Source of the DNA: Diphasiastrum complanatum
Lineage: Eukaryota; Streptophyta; Lycopodiopsida; Lycopodiales; Lycopodiaceae
Direction of reading: 5' to 3'
DNA: 64,000 nt
NCBI GenBank assembly: GCA_029204225.1
Contig: CM055093.1
Span: 30,207,777 to 30,271,776 of the forward strand
Part shown: piece by piece, positions 12,033 through 22,316 of the stretch
How the letters are laid out: every line of letters begins with the position of its first letter
Numbering within the stretch: position 1 is the first letter of the stretch
Position numbers and translations under genes: made by a program
The notes under the pieces: generated by a model
Databases searched by the model: none
Seen by the model: the letters and a program-made list of their open reading frames with translations, nothing else
What the model was told of the DNA's origin: nothing

Positions 12033-12720
12033 CTTATGGAAGAATCTTTCTCTGAAGACGATAGATGCTGTGAAGAGCAGATCTGCCCCAGAAAGAGCTA
12101 GCAGAGAATAAGAACAGTAGATTTGACACAGGGCAAATTCCAAGAACAAGCCAAAGTTATTACAGAAAATACAAATCCAAGAAGATACACCGAATATTTC
12201 TGAAATATTTCATTAACAGATCTACGAGGTTACAGCAAAGGTTTCTGAACTACTTTACAGCAAACAGCAAATATTTCTAACATACTTCACTACACAGACG
12301 AGAATTGAACGATAAGAAAGAAGGATCGTAAATGATTCAGATCCAAACAAGAATTTGACAACAAAATTGCACAATCCGAATACTAAACAGGTAATCTTCT
12401 CAGAATAATGCATGATGTTTCAAGATTTGTCACAAAAGTTTCAACACTGAAATAATGCTAGATTGCTAGCAATTGTTTACCAGAATCAGATCGAAGATGG
12501 TCGAAAGCTGAAGATGTTCGCAAATAGATACAAAACTATATGTGACACATCGCCCAAGCAGAGCCCTCCGAGATGGTGCAAGCCTCTGGGCACAGGAGCT
12601 GCATGTTTGTATTTGGGGCTGATGAGTGTTTTTTTGGTGTGTCAATTTTAAAGTCCAGCCCTTAACTCGCGCACTAAAGGACAGAGAAAAAACCCCTAAC
12701 CAACTGACCACTAAAGAGAT
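12033..12720 (-). promoter_or_regulatory. Probable 5' UTR and promoter of V-ATPase D
   Basis: Upstream of the chosen start on the minus strand. It is AT-rich and non-repetitive and contains no TE motif, as expected of a 5' leader and proximal promoter. No unambiguous TATA box or splice site could be chosen, so a leader intron is possible but unproven. The call is positional. Confidence 0.35.
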
Positions 12721-14130
12721 GTTGTTCGAGACCGCTGGCCAAAGATCTACGGTCCGTCGGTCCCCAATGACCTATGAGAACTTACACAATTTGCCACATT
12801 AAGCACTAATATAGAATCAAGAGCAACTCTGATATGTGACCCATGTCTGTTTATATTCACGACGATTGTGGTTTGTGACCCTTGCTCCTGCATGAGCATC
12901 ACAAATTGCCAATTTGTAATTTGAAACACAAATAGGGGGGGGGCAACACAATTCAATGACCCGTGATTTGAAACACCATTCATGCCCAATGAAGACACCT
13001 TTCAAATTATGACATCTCAATTCACCTTACGTTCTTAATATTTTCTACATGCACTCTTTTGTACTCCCATGGTTTTCTCATCTTTGATCAATGAAAATAT
13101 TAAACTTGGATTTCAAAAAGGACCTCTTTAAAAATCATGGTACATGGTCAATGAGACCCCTTTAGAGGTCTTGGAATTGAGTGTTTTCTTTGCACCACTT
13201 GCACAATCAAACCATATAAATTCAAAGAACAACGCAACAATTATAGTGGCTCCATATGATAAGTGTCCTTAGAGGCGAGCTCAAAGGTATACGTAAGTCT
13301 CAAGTGTAGGGAAGTCCAATCTAGCATTGGCATACGAACAAGTTAGAAATTTGTAGCTCAACCTAGCACCACACTTGCATGGGATTAATGAACCGTTCAA
13401 GCCTTGCTAACCAACACAACAAACATGTCATGAATCTCTTCCATAATCAACCAAGCCAACATGTCAACGTATAAAACCCGAGAGCAAAGCTAGAGCCAAC
13501 TCAACCAATTAGTGTAACACCAAGCGAAGGGTTTGAAATTGGTGTTTTAACTTGCAAGTATTGTTGAGGTGAAACCAATAATGTTTATCAAACCCAATGA
13601 GTTCATCTTCATCAATCATAGTGAGAAAAACATTTCCAACCAAGGTCCTTACTTAAGTTCCAACTTTCTTGACACACAAGGTATCTTTTCCCTACACATT
13701 TCCATTCATAGAGCATCCATTAGCAAGGATTTTGCTTCTAACCAATCATTAATCTAATCTATGGCAAAAAAAACTAATTTGTATCAACATCTAACCATTC
13801 ACTTGAATGTGTATGATATTCTTATCATGATAACCCATGGAAAAATCAAATTCATGTCAAGCGATACTTCCATGTATTATGGTATATGTAAGTGTCCTCC
13901 AAATACGTCAAGATTTTAGATGTTAATACATTATCTCAACAAAGCATCTTATTCACTAGAAAAAATACTTAATATTAAGAAATGTGAATACATCATCAAT
14001 GTAGATAATCAGGTACACAAAACATATCATCAAAGTCAATCGAGATCATCAAGTCCATAAATCAAAGGTGGCCATGTGATTTTCAGTATTCATGTGATTG
14101 CCTAAGCCAATGGCCATATTCTAGTATCCA
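12721..14130. other. No gene seen
   Basis: Short unremarkable frames only; no LTR, tRNA or repeat recognised. Confidence 0.4.
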
Positions 14131-14139
14131 TGTGATTGT

Positions 14140-15330
14140 CTATGCCCAGGCAAAAATCACACAAATATATAACACAAGCATTATCATAAATCCACTTGTA
14201 TATGGCAATCTTAAATTATAATTCACTTCATTCACATATATAATTAGTGTACTCTGACTAAAAAGAATTTTAATCTTCACAAGGGAAGTTTCTAGTTTAA
14301 GGAATATTGTTGACCAGAAGTGACTTGTGAACTTAGGATCTATATCACTAACAATGTCACTCAGCAGTCCATACAACCGAAATAATCTTTCAACAAAGAT
14401 CTAAGCTAAATCAAAAGCCTTAGCGATTGACTTAATTGGTAAGAACGTAGGTAACTTAGTTAATCTATCCACAACAATCCAAATAGAATCATTTTGTTGT
14501 TGGGTTATTGGAAGTCCAACTATAAAATCCATCGATATGTGGGGGTTCCAACGCCATTTGATCCAATTTGTCAAAATATTTAGTTGTTCGGTCTTTGGAC
14601 TACGCTTCTTTCCCTTCTTGCTTTCCCTTCTTGGATTCAAATTGGTTGGAATCTGTTGAAGTTATTCCTGGACATCTTGGAGTCATATGCTTTTGTTATC
14701 CGAAAAGCATCCTCAAGACTTTGAAGCACATTCCTCCTGCATTCGTTCTGATAGTCGGCAAGCAAACCTAGGACAAACTGCCATAAAGCCAACTTAGGAT
14801 CAAATGATGGAACTCTATTCCAGAGGTTCATTAATTCATGGATATAAGAGTCCAGGCTCTTACTACCCATCTTGCAATTCACAAATTTCTGGTAGTAATT
14901 GACGCCATTAGCTATTACGAAAGCTTTTTAAAAGACTTCCACAAAAGCATCCCAGGTCGTGGAGTTTCACCAGCAAATCTCGCCACCACCACGACGCCTT
15001 ACAGTGTAAGAATAGCACAACACTTCAATTTTCTTCTCATCGGAAATTCCATGCAAACTGAAGTAACTGCTCCACTTAAAAAGCCAGTCTTCCAACTTTC
15101 GGTTCCTTCTCCTTCTTCTCCCCCGAATAGGTTTCAAGTTGAAACCCGAGGTTTGAAAAAGACAATAATTTAATCTAGTTCAAAAGAACTTCCATCTGCT
15201 GGTCTCTCATATTATTCTAATGTTTTATGTCATTGAGTGTTGTACTCAACTGTTGACAAATTTGCATATATGATGGTGCAGCCAGATTTGGCACAACCTG
15301 ATTTGCAACTTTTTTGTCCATCTTGAATTA
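14140..15330 (-). pseudogene. Ty3/gypsy remnant: gag joined to integrase, RT missing
   Basis: Read on the minus strand from 15330, a degraded gag N-terminal region leads into a clear gag block at 14882-14637 (YIHELMNLWNRVPSFDPKLA then LWQFVLGLLADYQNE, as in retrotransposon gag). It is followed almost at once by an integrase core: HISMDFIVGLPITQ, with the first catalytic Asp and VVDRLTKLP (14530-14401), then SDIDPKFTSHFW with the second Asp (14376-14280). Protease, RT and RNase H, normally between them, are absent, so an internal deletion of over 2 kb has fused gag to integrase near 14560-14640. Stops are present. The gag N-terminus matches 19320-19600 and the central gag matches 38304-38600. 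Confidence 0.75.
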
Positions 15331-15334
15331 TCTA

Positions 15335-16823
15335 TTTCAGGAAATAACTAACTTTAGCTAATAAGTACGTCTATTCTTAACCATAAGTGAAGTACAGTTG
15401 ACCAATTCTGACTAAAATTCAAAAAACTGGAAAAAACTGAAATTTTTGAGTTTTTGGAATTTAATTTTTTTTAAATTTTTACGTAATTTGAAATTCATCA
15501 AAAAAAAAAACATTGTCAGTATATAGACAATCGAAATCGAAAAATTGACATACTGTTCGATTCCTAATCTTACTAGCATAATGTCAGTCTGGCATGCAAA
15601 GCATGTGACATTAATTGCTTTCTTGACATTACGAAATTTTTACATAAATTTCAGTTTTGTGGAAATTGTCAACCTAATTCGTTGATTTGTGACCCAACTA
15701 TCAGAGCACATGCATATAACTACTCAAACGACTGTAGATCCCTAATGCAAGTCAAAAACACTCTCAGAATCAACATGCAACCATCCATACAAGTACAGTA
15801 CCACAATTAAAAAAAAAACAAACATGCAATCATAACATTTACGAATTTTGACAATTTTGCTCACAAAACTGCCAAAATGTCAAACGGCCATATCTTGAGC
15901 TATAGTGCACCAAATTAGGCGCTTCAAAGCACAATTTGGAGGAAGATCAAGTGAACAAGACGATTCCCACATCAGCCTTCCACATCAGCTTCACATGTGT
16001 GAGAACATAGCGTCCGAAAATATGTAGTAGGGCGTAGTTTTACAAGGCCTATGCATGCAAAAATGTGCAAACACCTCCCCAAGCCCAAAAGTGATCTTAC
16101 CAACAGTCTTAAATGGTCTATTAGACTTCCTCAAAGCATTCATATAGGTCCTAAGAAGCAGTATGGGCTGAGAACGAAGATTTCTTGATTTGGAAAAGGG
16201 CTTTTTGCTCAATTCACTAATTTCTTGGCTCTAACTTCAAGGAAAGCTTCAAAAGACTTTGATTCAAATTTGGCAAGCTCTACAAGGCATTTTACAGCAT
16301 CTTACTATCCAACTTTATGAAAAAAAAAGAAAAAAAAAACTTGCAAAAATGATGATTTTTGACAATTTTTCGATCTTTTCTTCACCATAAAGTCGAAATT
16401 CATGACATGCAACTCTTTCTCACACACATGCAACTCAATTTACAGGATTATAGCCATTCTAAATGATATGATCTTGCAGGATTTTAGCCCTTACTATCAA
16501 TTTTTAGCCAAAAATCATGAAAAACAAGCATTTTTTGGCCAAAAACATGGAGAACCGTAAATCATGAAAAGACCTGGCATGCATAATTGATTTCATCATT
16601 AATGATCCCTAGAATAAAAGTACACTTGCTGGAAAATTCAAATCTACTAAAGATCTGAGCTACATAAGCAAAAGCTCCAAAAAAACATCACAAATTGGCT
16701 TCCATGGACAATCTTCCATAAAACACTAGAGAAATTTGAGAGAGATGGATCTTAACGACATGCAAATGGAAAATGGGAGGATTCACCCACTTGAAATCTT
16801 GTTCTCCACTTGGATGAGAATAC
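15335..16823. other. No gene seen; possible LTR/leader of the gypsy remnant
   Basis: AT-rich, with A and T homopolymers and no coding motif. By position it would contain the 5' leader and LTR of the minus-strand gypsy remnant, but no primer-binding site or LTR end could be recognised. Confidence 0.3.
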
Positions 16824-17403
16824 TGTTGGAAATTAAGCTCATAGTTTCCTCCTTGGTGATATAATCCATTTAAAACTCTTCCTGCACATTTTTTGATCAT
16901 TGATCTAGGGTCAGATACAACCTATTATCTCGGTTCTATGTTTGCTCATCTAATACCTGCAGGAATTACAATTTCATGTTTTTCTACTTGCATATTTGGT
17001 CGTGTTTCTTAACACATACTGCAGACCTGCAGAACTACTCTATTTTTGTGTGCATAGTTCTACTTGGTAAAAAATACACAGGTTCTTACGCACAGTCCAA
17101 AGGGTTACCATTCCTGAATTTTTCTATTCTACATTCAACTGTCAAGTACCTTAAGTACATTAACCACCTGGCCATCTTTAATGTCTTCAATGAACCAATC
17201 TACGGTCGAAATGCAGTCTAACAACAAACCGCCACCACCTCCAAGGCAAAAGTTGCGGTCTATGTGCGAAGGGAACAAACTGCAACGCAACCGCAAGGAA
17301 CCGCTAAAGGCATCGTCTGCTATAGCCAGGGCACCTCAGGAGTCAACCATGCGGCCACTCAACGAAGGCCAGAAATGTCCAAGGCACCACAAGGAACCGT
17401 CGG
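16824..17403 (+). mobile_element. Copia element A: truncated 5' LTR
   Basis: Starts TGTTGGAAATTAAGCTC and is closely similar to the reverse complement of 22316-21700, sharing blocks such as CCTGCACATTTT, GATCTAGGGTCAGATAC and CTGCAGACCTGCAGAACTAC. It includes the GC-richer segment with repeated ACCGC and AAGGAACCG. The match to the related LTR ends about 600 bp early and the sequence passes straight into gag, so the LTR 3' half, primer-binding site and leader are deleted. Confidence 0.8.
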
Positions 17404-19195
17404 GGCAACCAGTTGGACCAGCACGTTGAGAAGATCAGAATGATCTTCGCTCAACTTGCTGCATCAGGACAGGAGCACCAGGTCCCAGCACCACAGCAGC
17501 TGATGTACTTCATGAAATATCTACCGACGTCCTATCAGCCGTTGAGAATGCTCATACTGAGTCTACCAGATATGACATTCGACAAAGCAGTCAGTCTTGT
17601 CGTTGATGAGAGACTGATGAGAGACGAAGAGAGGAAAGTAGTGATCAAGAGAAGGCTCTCTTCACGAAAGGTCACAAACCAGGCCATACGGCCAACAAAT
17701 GTTGGTTCAATCCAGCAATACCTTGCATGCACTGCAAGAAGAAAGGGCATTCTGCATACGATTGCAGATTCAACCCAAAAAGAAAGAACAAAGCTGAAAA
17801 AAGCTAATGTTGTGAAGTCATCAAAAGATGCTGACAGAGGTGACAAAGCTTTCACGATACTCGATAAAGCTTCAACGAGCTACACTGAACACGACTATGA
17901 TGTATTCATTGATTCAGGAGCAACATCTCACATAACCTATAACAAGAAGATCTTAATCGACTTCAGAGAGCTCGAAAACAATAGAGCAATAATTCTAGGT
18001 GATGGGAGCAGACACGATGTCAAAGGCATCGGCACTCTACAACTACGAACACTATCAGGCCAAGCAGGGCTGCCAGGAGCACTCTATGTGCCCTCACTCA
18101 AAAAAGATCTGCGATCTGTCTCCAAGATGGCAGATCTTGGCATTCGAGTTTTGTTCGATGGCAACACATGCCACACGATTGAGAAGACGACAAACAAGTT
18201 GCTAATGGCCGGATGCAGAGAAGGAAACATCTACCAGGCCAAGATAATCAGCAACTCTGATAGCATATTAAATGCTTCAAAAAATGAAGATCAGCTCTAG
18301 CATAGGAGAATGTATCATCTAAACATGCGGAGCCTGTACGACATGAGCTAAAAAGACATAGTCACAGGTCTCAAGATTTCAAAGCCCAAAACTGAGTTCT
18401 GCGAAGCTTGTCAGAAAGGCAAGCAACATCGGAATCCATTCATGCATGAGGGAAGAAGAGCCAAGGAAGTTCTTGAGCTCGTCCACTTTGATGTCTGTGG
18501 ACCGATGAAGATGGATTCGCTCTCAGGTTCAAGATACTTTCTGACGTTCATAGATGATTACAACCAGATGACCACGATCTACTACTTAAAGAAGAAATCC
18601 GAAGTGTTTGATTCCTTCAAGAAGTTAGTGGCATTTGCAGAGCGACACACCTTGAAAAAGATACAGATCCTTAGATCTGACAACGGAGGTGAATACAAAA
18701 GCAAAGAATTCTCAAGATTCTACGAAGAACAGGGGATAGAACACCAATTCACTCCTGCATAAACACCAAAATACAATGGTGTTGCAGAAAGAAGAAACAG
18801 AACACTAGTCGAAGGAGCCAAATGCATGATAGCATAGGCTCAATTGCCAAGTCAATTATGGGCTGAGGCAATAGTTGCAATTGTACACCTGTAGAACAGA
18901 TCAACAACGACAGCGTTGGAAAACAAAATGCCGTACGAAATGTGGATAGGTAGAAAGCTTGATCTGTCATATGTACGTGTGTTTGGATGTGCAACATATA
19001 AACACATTCCAAAAAAAAAAAAACAAGCTCGATGACAAATCAGAACAAACAATCATGGTCAGCTACTCGAACGGAACACAAGTGTACAGGCTCTACGATC
19101 CAACCATAAAGAAGATTGTTTCAAGCAGAGATGTGAAGTTCGATGAGTCCACATTCCCTGGATCAATTTGAATTTGGATGACAACTGTGGAACTG
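17404..19195 (+). pseudogene. Copia element A body: gag, protease, integrase; no RT
   Basis: The 295-codon frame 17413-18300 holds a gag C-terminal half (YFMKYLPTSYQPL, LPDMTFDKA) and a protease with FIDSGATSHIT (catalytic Asp-Ser-Gly at residues 167-169). The zinc knuckle CMHCKKKGHSAYDC is present at about 17723-17765 but in another frame, so a frameshift lies on each side. After a stop come the HHCC-type zinc region (HRRMYHLNM ... CEACQKGKQH) and integrase core: HFDVCGPM (first Asp), FLTFIDDYNQM, LRSDNGGEYKS (second Asp), NGVAERRNRT (Glu). Stops lie at 18300, 18350, 18762 and 18837, and an A14 run near 19009-19022 shifts the frame. Homology ends after a SSRDVKFDE block; RT and RNase H are missing. 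Confidence 0.85.
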
Positions 19196-19319
19196 ATAAA
19201 TTGATGCTAGAAATCGATTCTCACAGTTTTGGTCCATATCAAACAAAATTTGAAAATTCCAGATCTTAAAATTTTGAAAGTCTTGTCAAAGTTCAAAATT
19301 GTTTAAAATATGTCATTTA

Positions 19320-19740
19320 TTGATTGAAGGAAATTAGCTTAAAAAAGTGAAAGTGAACAATCGGAACAATTTGAGGGATCAGAAAGTGGAAGTGTTGTTA
19401 AATCAAGTAAAGACTTTGTCTTTGCTGAATTTGGGCTTTCAGCCAAAACCATATTCAGGGGAGAAAAAAGAGAAGAAACCAAAGGTTGTAGATGACCAGT
19501 TAACCAAGTGGACTAGTTATTTTAACCTACATGTAATTCTTGAAGAAAAAAAAATTGAGAGCGTAGTTCTGTTCTGCTTTCAAAAGTGGGAAAGATGAGC
19601 AGTTCCAGAATTGAGATTCTTGCTCTCCATTAGTTGCAATAACTTGTTGGTTAGCAAACATTATATAGTTTATGATGACAGACTGGTTGGAATCTTTTGC
19701 CAAAGGTTATGAGGAAACAACAATCTCCTCAATATAAAAA
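19320..19740 (+). pseudogene. Ty3/gypsy gag N-terminal fragment
   Basis: The 83-codon frame 19347-19598 (QKVEVLLNQVKTLSLLNLGF ... EKKEKKPKVVDDQ) matches, after frame changes, the gag N-terminal region reconstructed on the minus strand of 15330-15050, so both derive from one gypsy family. It is followed by stop-rich sequence. It sits directly after copia element A in the same orientation. Confidence 0.6.
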
Positions 19741-20395
19741 TACATAGACTACATGACCTCACAAAAGCCACATAAATTGCTACGATCCAAATGCTTTGTG
19801 ATTGTATTGAGTTTATACTCATTTTGTAGATTCACCACGGTTACACCACATCGATCTACAATAGGATAATGATAGTGATAAATTATTCCTAGCAAAAGGT
19901 TGAGCAACATTTGCTCATTGTCATAGTACCAACAAAGAACTATTGGACTTGTCATCATGAATAGCTAGAACTCTAACAATTATACTTGTTATGCAACCTC
20001 TTGAACATTATTGTCCAGATAAAAAGACCAACATCCATATGCTCCTCTATAAATACATTGATGGACTAAAAATTTGATTTCCTTGCCCACATAATATTTT
20101 CAATGGATAGTTCTAGATACATCCAAAAACTACCTTATGGCTAGAGGTGCTTTTTAGTTCATGGAGTTGCTAAGAATTGCTTTTGGATGTGCTAGTTATG
20201 CCATAAACTTGCTTACTATAGTGAGATTTTAATTTACAATGGTCAGTGTACCCTCGTAAAATCCCAATTTACTTTGTTTAAAGCCCCTCATTGAGCAACA
20301 AATTGTCTCTTGATGAGCAACAAATGTGCTTCCTCCAAATAGGTGGATCAATGTGCATTGCGAAGATATGTACTCAAATTAATGGTAGGCGATCA
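19741..20395. other. No gene seen
   Basis: Stop-rich in all frames. It may continue the gypsy fragment, but no motif is recognisable. Confidence 0.35.
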
Positions 20396-20872
20396 TGTTA
20401 TGTCCACGTCCTAAATATAGGATTCAGTATGATCGTAGACTTGGATACACGGACGGTACTCTAGTGTGCGAGATTATTGGTTATGCCACATCATACTAGA
20501 CGAGACCCATGAAGTAATTAATAACCTTGTGAGGCCCAAACACACTAATTGGAGTTAGTACATGGTCTAGGACAATCACTCCATGTGTAGAGTATCAATA
20601 ACAATAGAATTTTCAGGAGTTTAGGCCTTGCATGACTGCATGCATAGGGTGGTCTTGGGCCAATATATCTATTGGAAAATCGCCCTACTACATCATTCAT
20701 TTGGCATTTCATTGCCAGGTTCTCTCACTCTATTCTTGCTTGCTATTCCTTGGCTCGAGGGTGAAACTTTTGGAGATTAATTAGTTGCTTCTACTTGTTT
20801 GGGTGGTTTCTCCACAATGTGTTCTCTTGTGTTTTGTCTTGTAAGTAGAATCTTGAGGAGCTTTCTCTTACA
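20396..20872 (+). mobile_element. Copia-type 5' LTR with initiator-Met PBS
   Basis: A 477-bp segment begins TGTTATGTCCACG and ends CTCTTACA. It is immediately followed at 20873 by TTGGTATCAGAGC, the standard copia primer-binding site complementary to initiator tRNA-Met. About 110 bp of leader remain before the sequence turns into the oppositely oriented LTR of element B near 20990, so element B probably interrupted it. No partner 3' LTR was found in the window. Confidence 0.75.
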
Positions 20873-20885
20873 TTGGTATCAGAGC
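20873..20885 (+). promoter_or_regulatory. Retrotransposon primer-binding site (tRNA-iMet)
   Basis: TTGGTATCAGAGC, matching the 3' end of plant initiator tRNA-Met, directly after the LTR end CA. Confidence 0.85.
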
Positions 20886-20989
20886 AAGGCTTACAAAGAT
20901 TGGAGAACTTGGAGTGGTGTTACTTTTTGTCGAAATTTTGGTGTGGATCAATTGGTATTTGTGGGAAATAAGGACCGATAGGAAATGAA

Positions 20990-22316
20990 TGCGTGCTCAG
21001 ACAGAGTCGTCAGCACATCCACCGAAGATGATAGATTATGTGTGAAAATTGTTGTTTGTCAGTTTAAATGTGAAGTTCATTATGAATTTAAAATTTTATG
21101 GTGCAAGAGATGATGCAAGTTCCTCAAGCATCAAGGACAACCACCGTCTGATCAGATTCTTAGGAGTCAGAGACATCCGTGTTTTGATTAGACTGAGTGA
21201 ACAAGCTAATAACAAGTAATGAAAAGAGTGCAATCAAATCACAACACATAAACAACTACGTTAGACACCGATGAAGAATGTGCTTCTTGTATATTACACT
21301 AACTCCTTGTCGGATGAACAATACAATTGATTACAGTCTGAATAAAAGATGACGTAACTTAGAATGAAAGTCTTCCGCTTTGTTGCATCCATGGAATGAG
21401 ATTTGGAGATCTATTTATAAGCGGCGCTGTTCTTGTTTTAGAGGAATCGTTTAACTAATCTCTATTTACAAGAATAGCTTAGCTTAACTATGTACTTGAA
21501 TGTACATTTACAAATATTTGATCTACAACGACATCTGTACAAAAGTTAGGGTTAAGCTCCGCTTTGGGAGCGTGAAGAGGAGTCGCAAAGTTGCGCTGTT
21601 GTAGAAGCCATAGGTAGACCACAATGTTGACTTGGCAGTTCCCGGCGGTCGTGATCGCAAATCGTAGCTTGCGATTCCCTTCAGTCGTTGGTCTTCGTTG
21701 AGCAAGGTTGACTCCTACGATGCCCTGGCGGTTCCTTGCGGTGCCTTGGCTGTAGATGGACGTTTCCGGTCTTCGCTGAGTGGTCGCAAGGTTGACTCCT
21801 GCGGTGCCCCAACGGTAGCAGACGGTGCCTTCGGCGGTTCCTTGAGGTAGCTTGTGGCTGTGTTGCGATTTGTTCCCTTCGCACATAGACTACAGCTTTT
21901 GCCTTGGCGGTGGTCTGGCAGTTCATTGTTAGCCTGCATTTCAACCGTAGACTTGTTCATTTAATGTTGAAGACATTAAAGATGGCTAGGTCCTTAATGT
22001 ACTTCAAATACTTGACATTCGAATGTAGAATAGAAAAAGTCAGGAATGGTTACCCTTTGGACTGTGTGTAGAAACCCGTGTGTTTTACCAAGTAGAAATA
22101 TGCACACAAAAATAGAGTAGTTCTACAGGTCTGCAGTTTGTGTTAAAAAACACAATCAAATATGCAAGTAGCAAAACAGAAAATTGCAATTCTTGATAAT
22201 ATCAGATGCACGGACATAGAACCAAAATAATAAGTGGTATCTGACCCTAGATTAGTGATCAGAAAATGTGCAGGAAGAGTTTTAAATGGATTCTGTGAGC
22301 TTAATTTCCAATAGTC
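20990..22316 (-). mobile_element. Copia element B: 3' LTR, about 1.3 kb
   Basis: On the minus strand it starts TATTGGAAATTAAGCTCAC right after a purine-rich AAGGGAGAC tract that follows RNase H, as a 3' LTR should. The start shows TA where element A has TG. Its second half matches the second half of the LTR at 42021-43403 (ATCTTCGGTGGATGTG near its end). The outer boundary is approximate. The middle contains GC-rich ACCGC/AAGGAACCG repeats. Confidence 0.75.

Noticed and set aside
11536-12111. 191-codon plus-strand frame over the V-ATPase D gene
   Set aside because: Antisense shadow of a conserved gene; no known motif.
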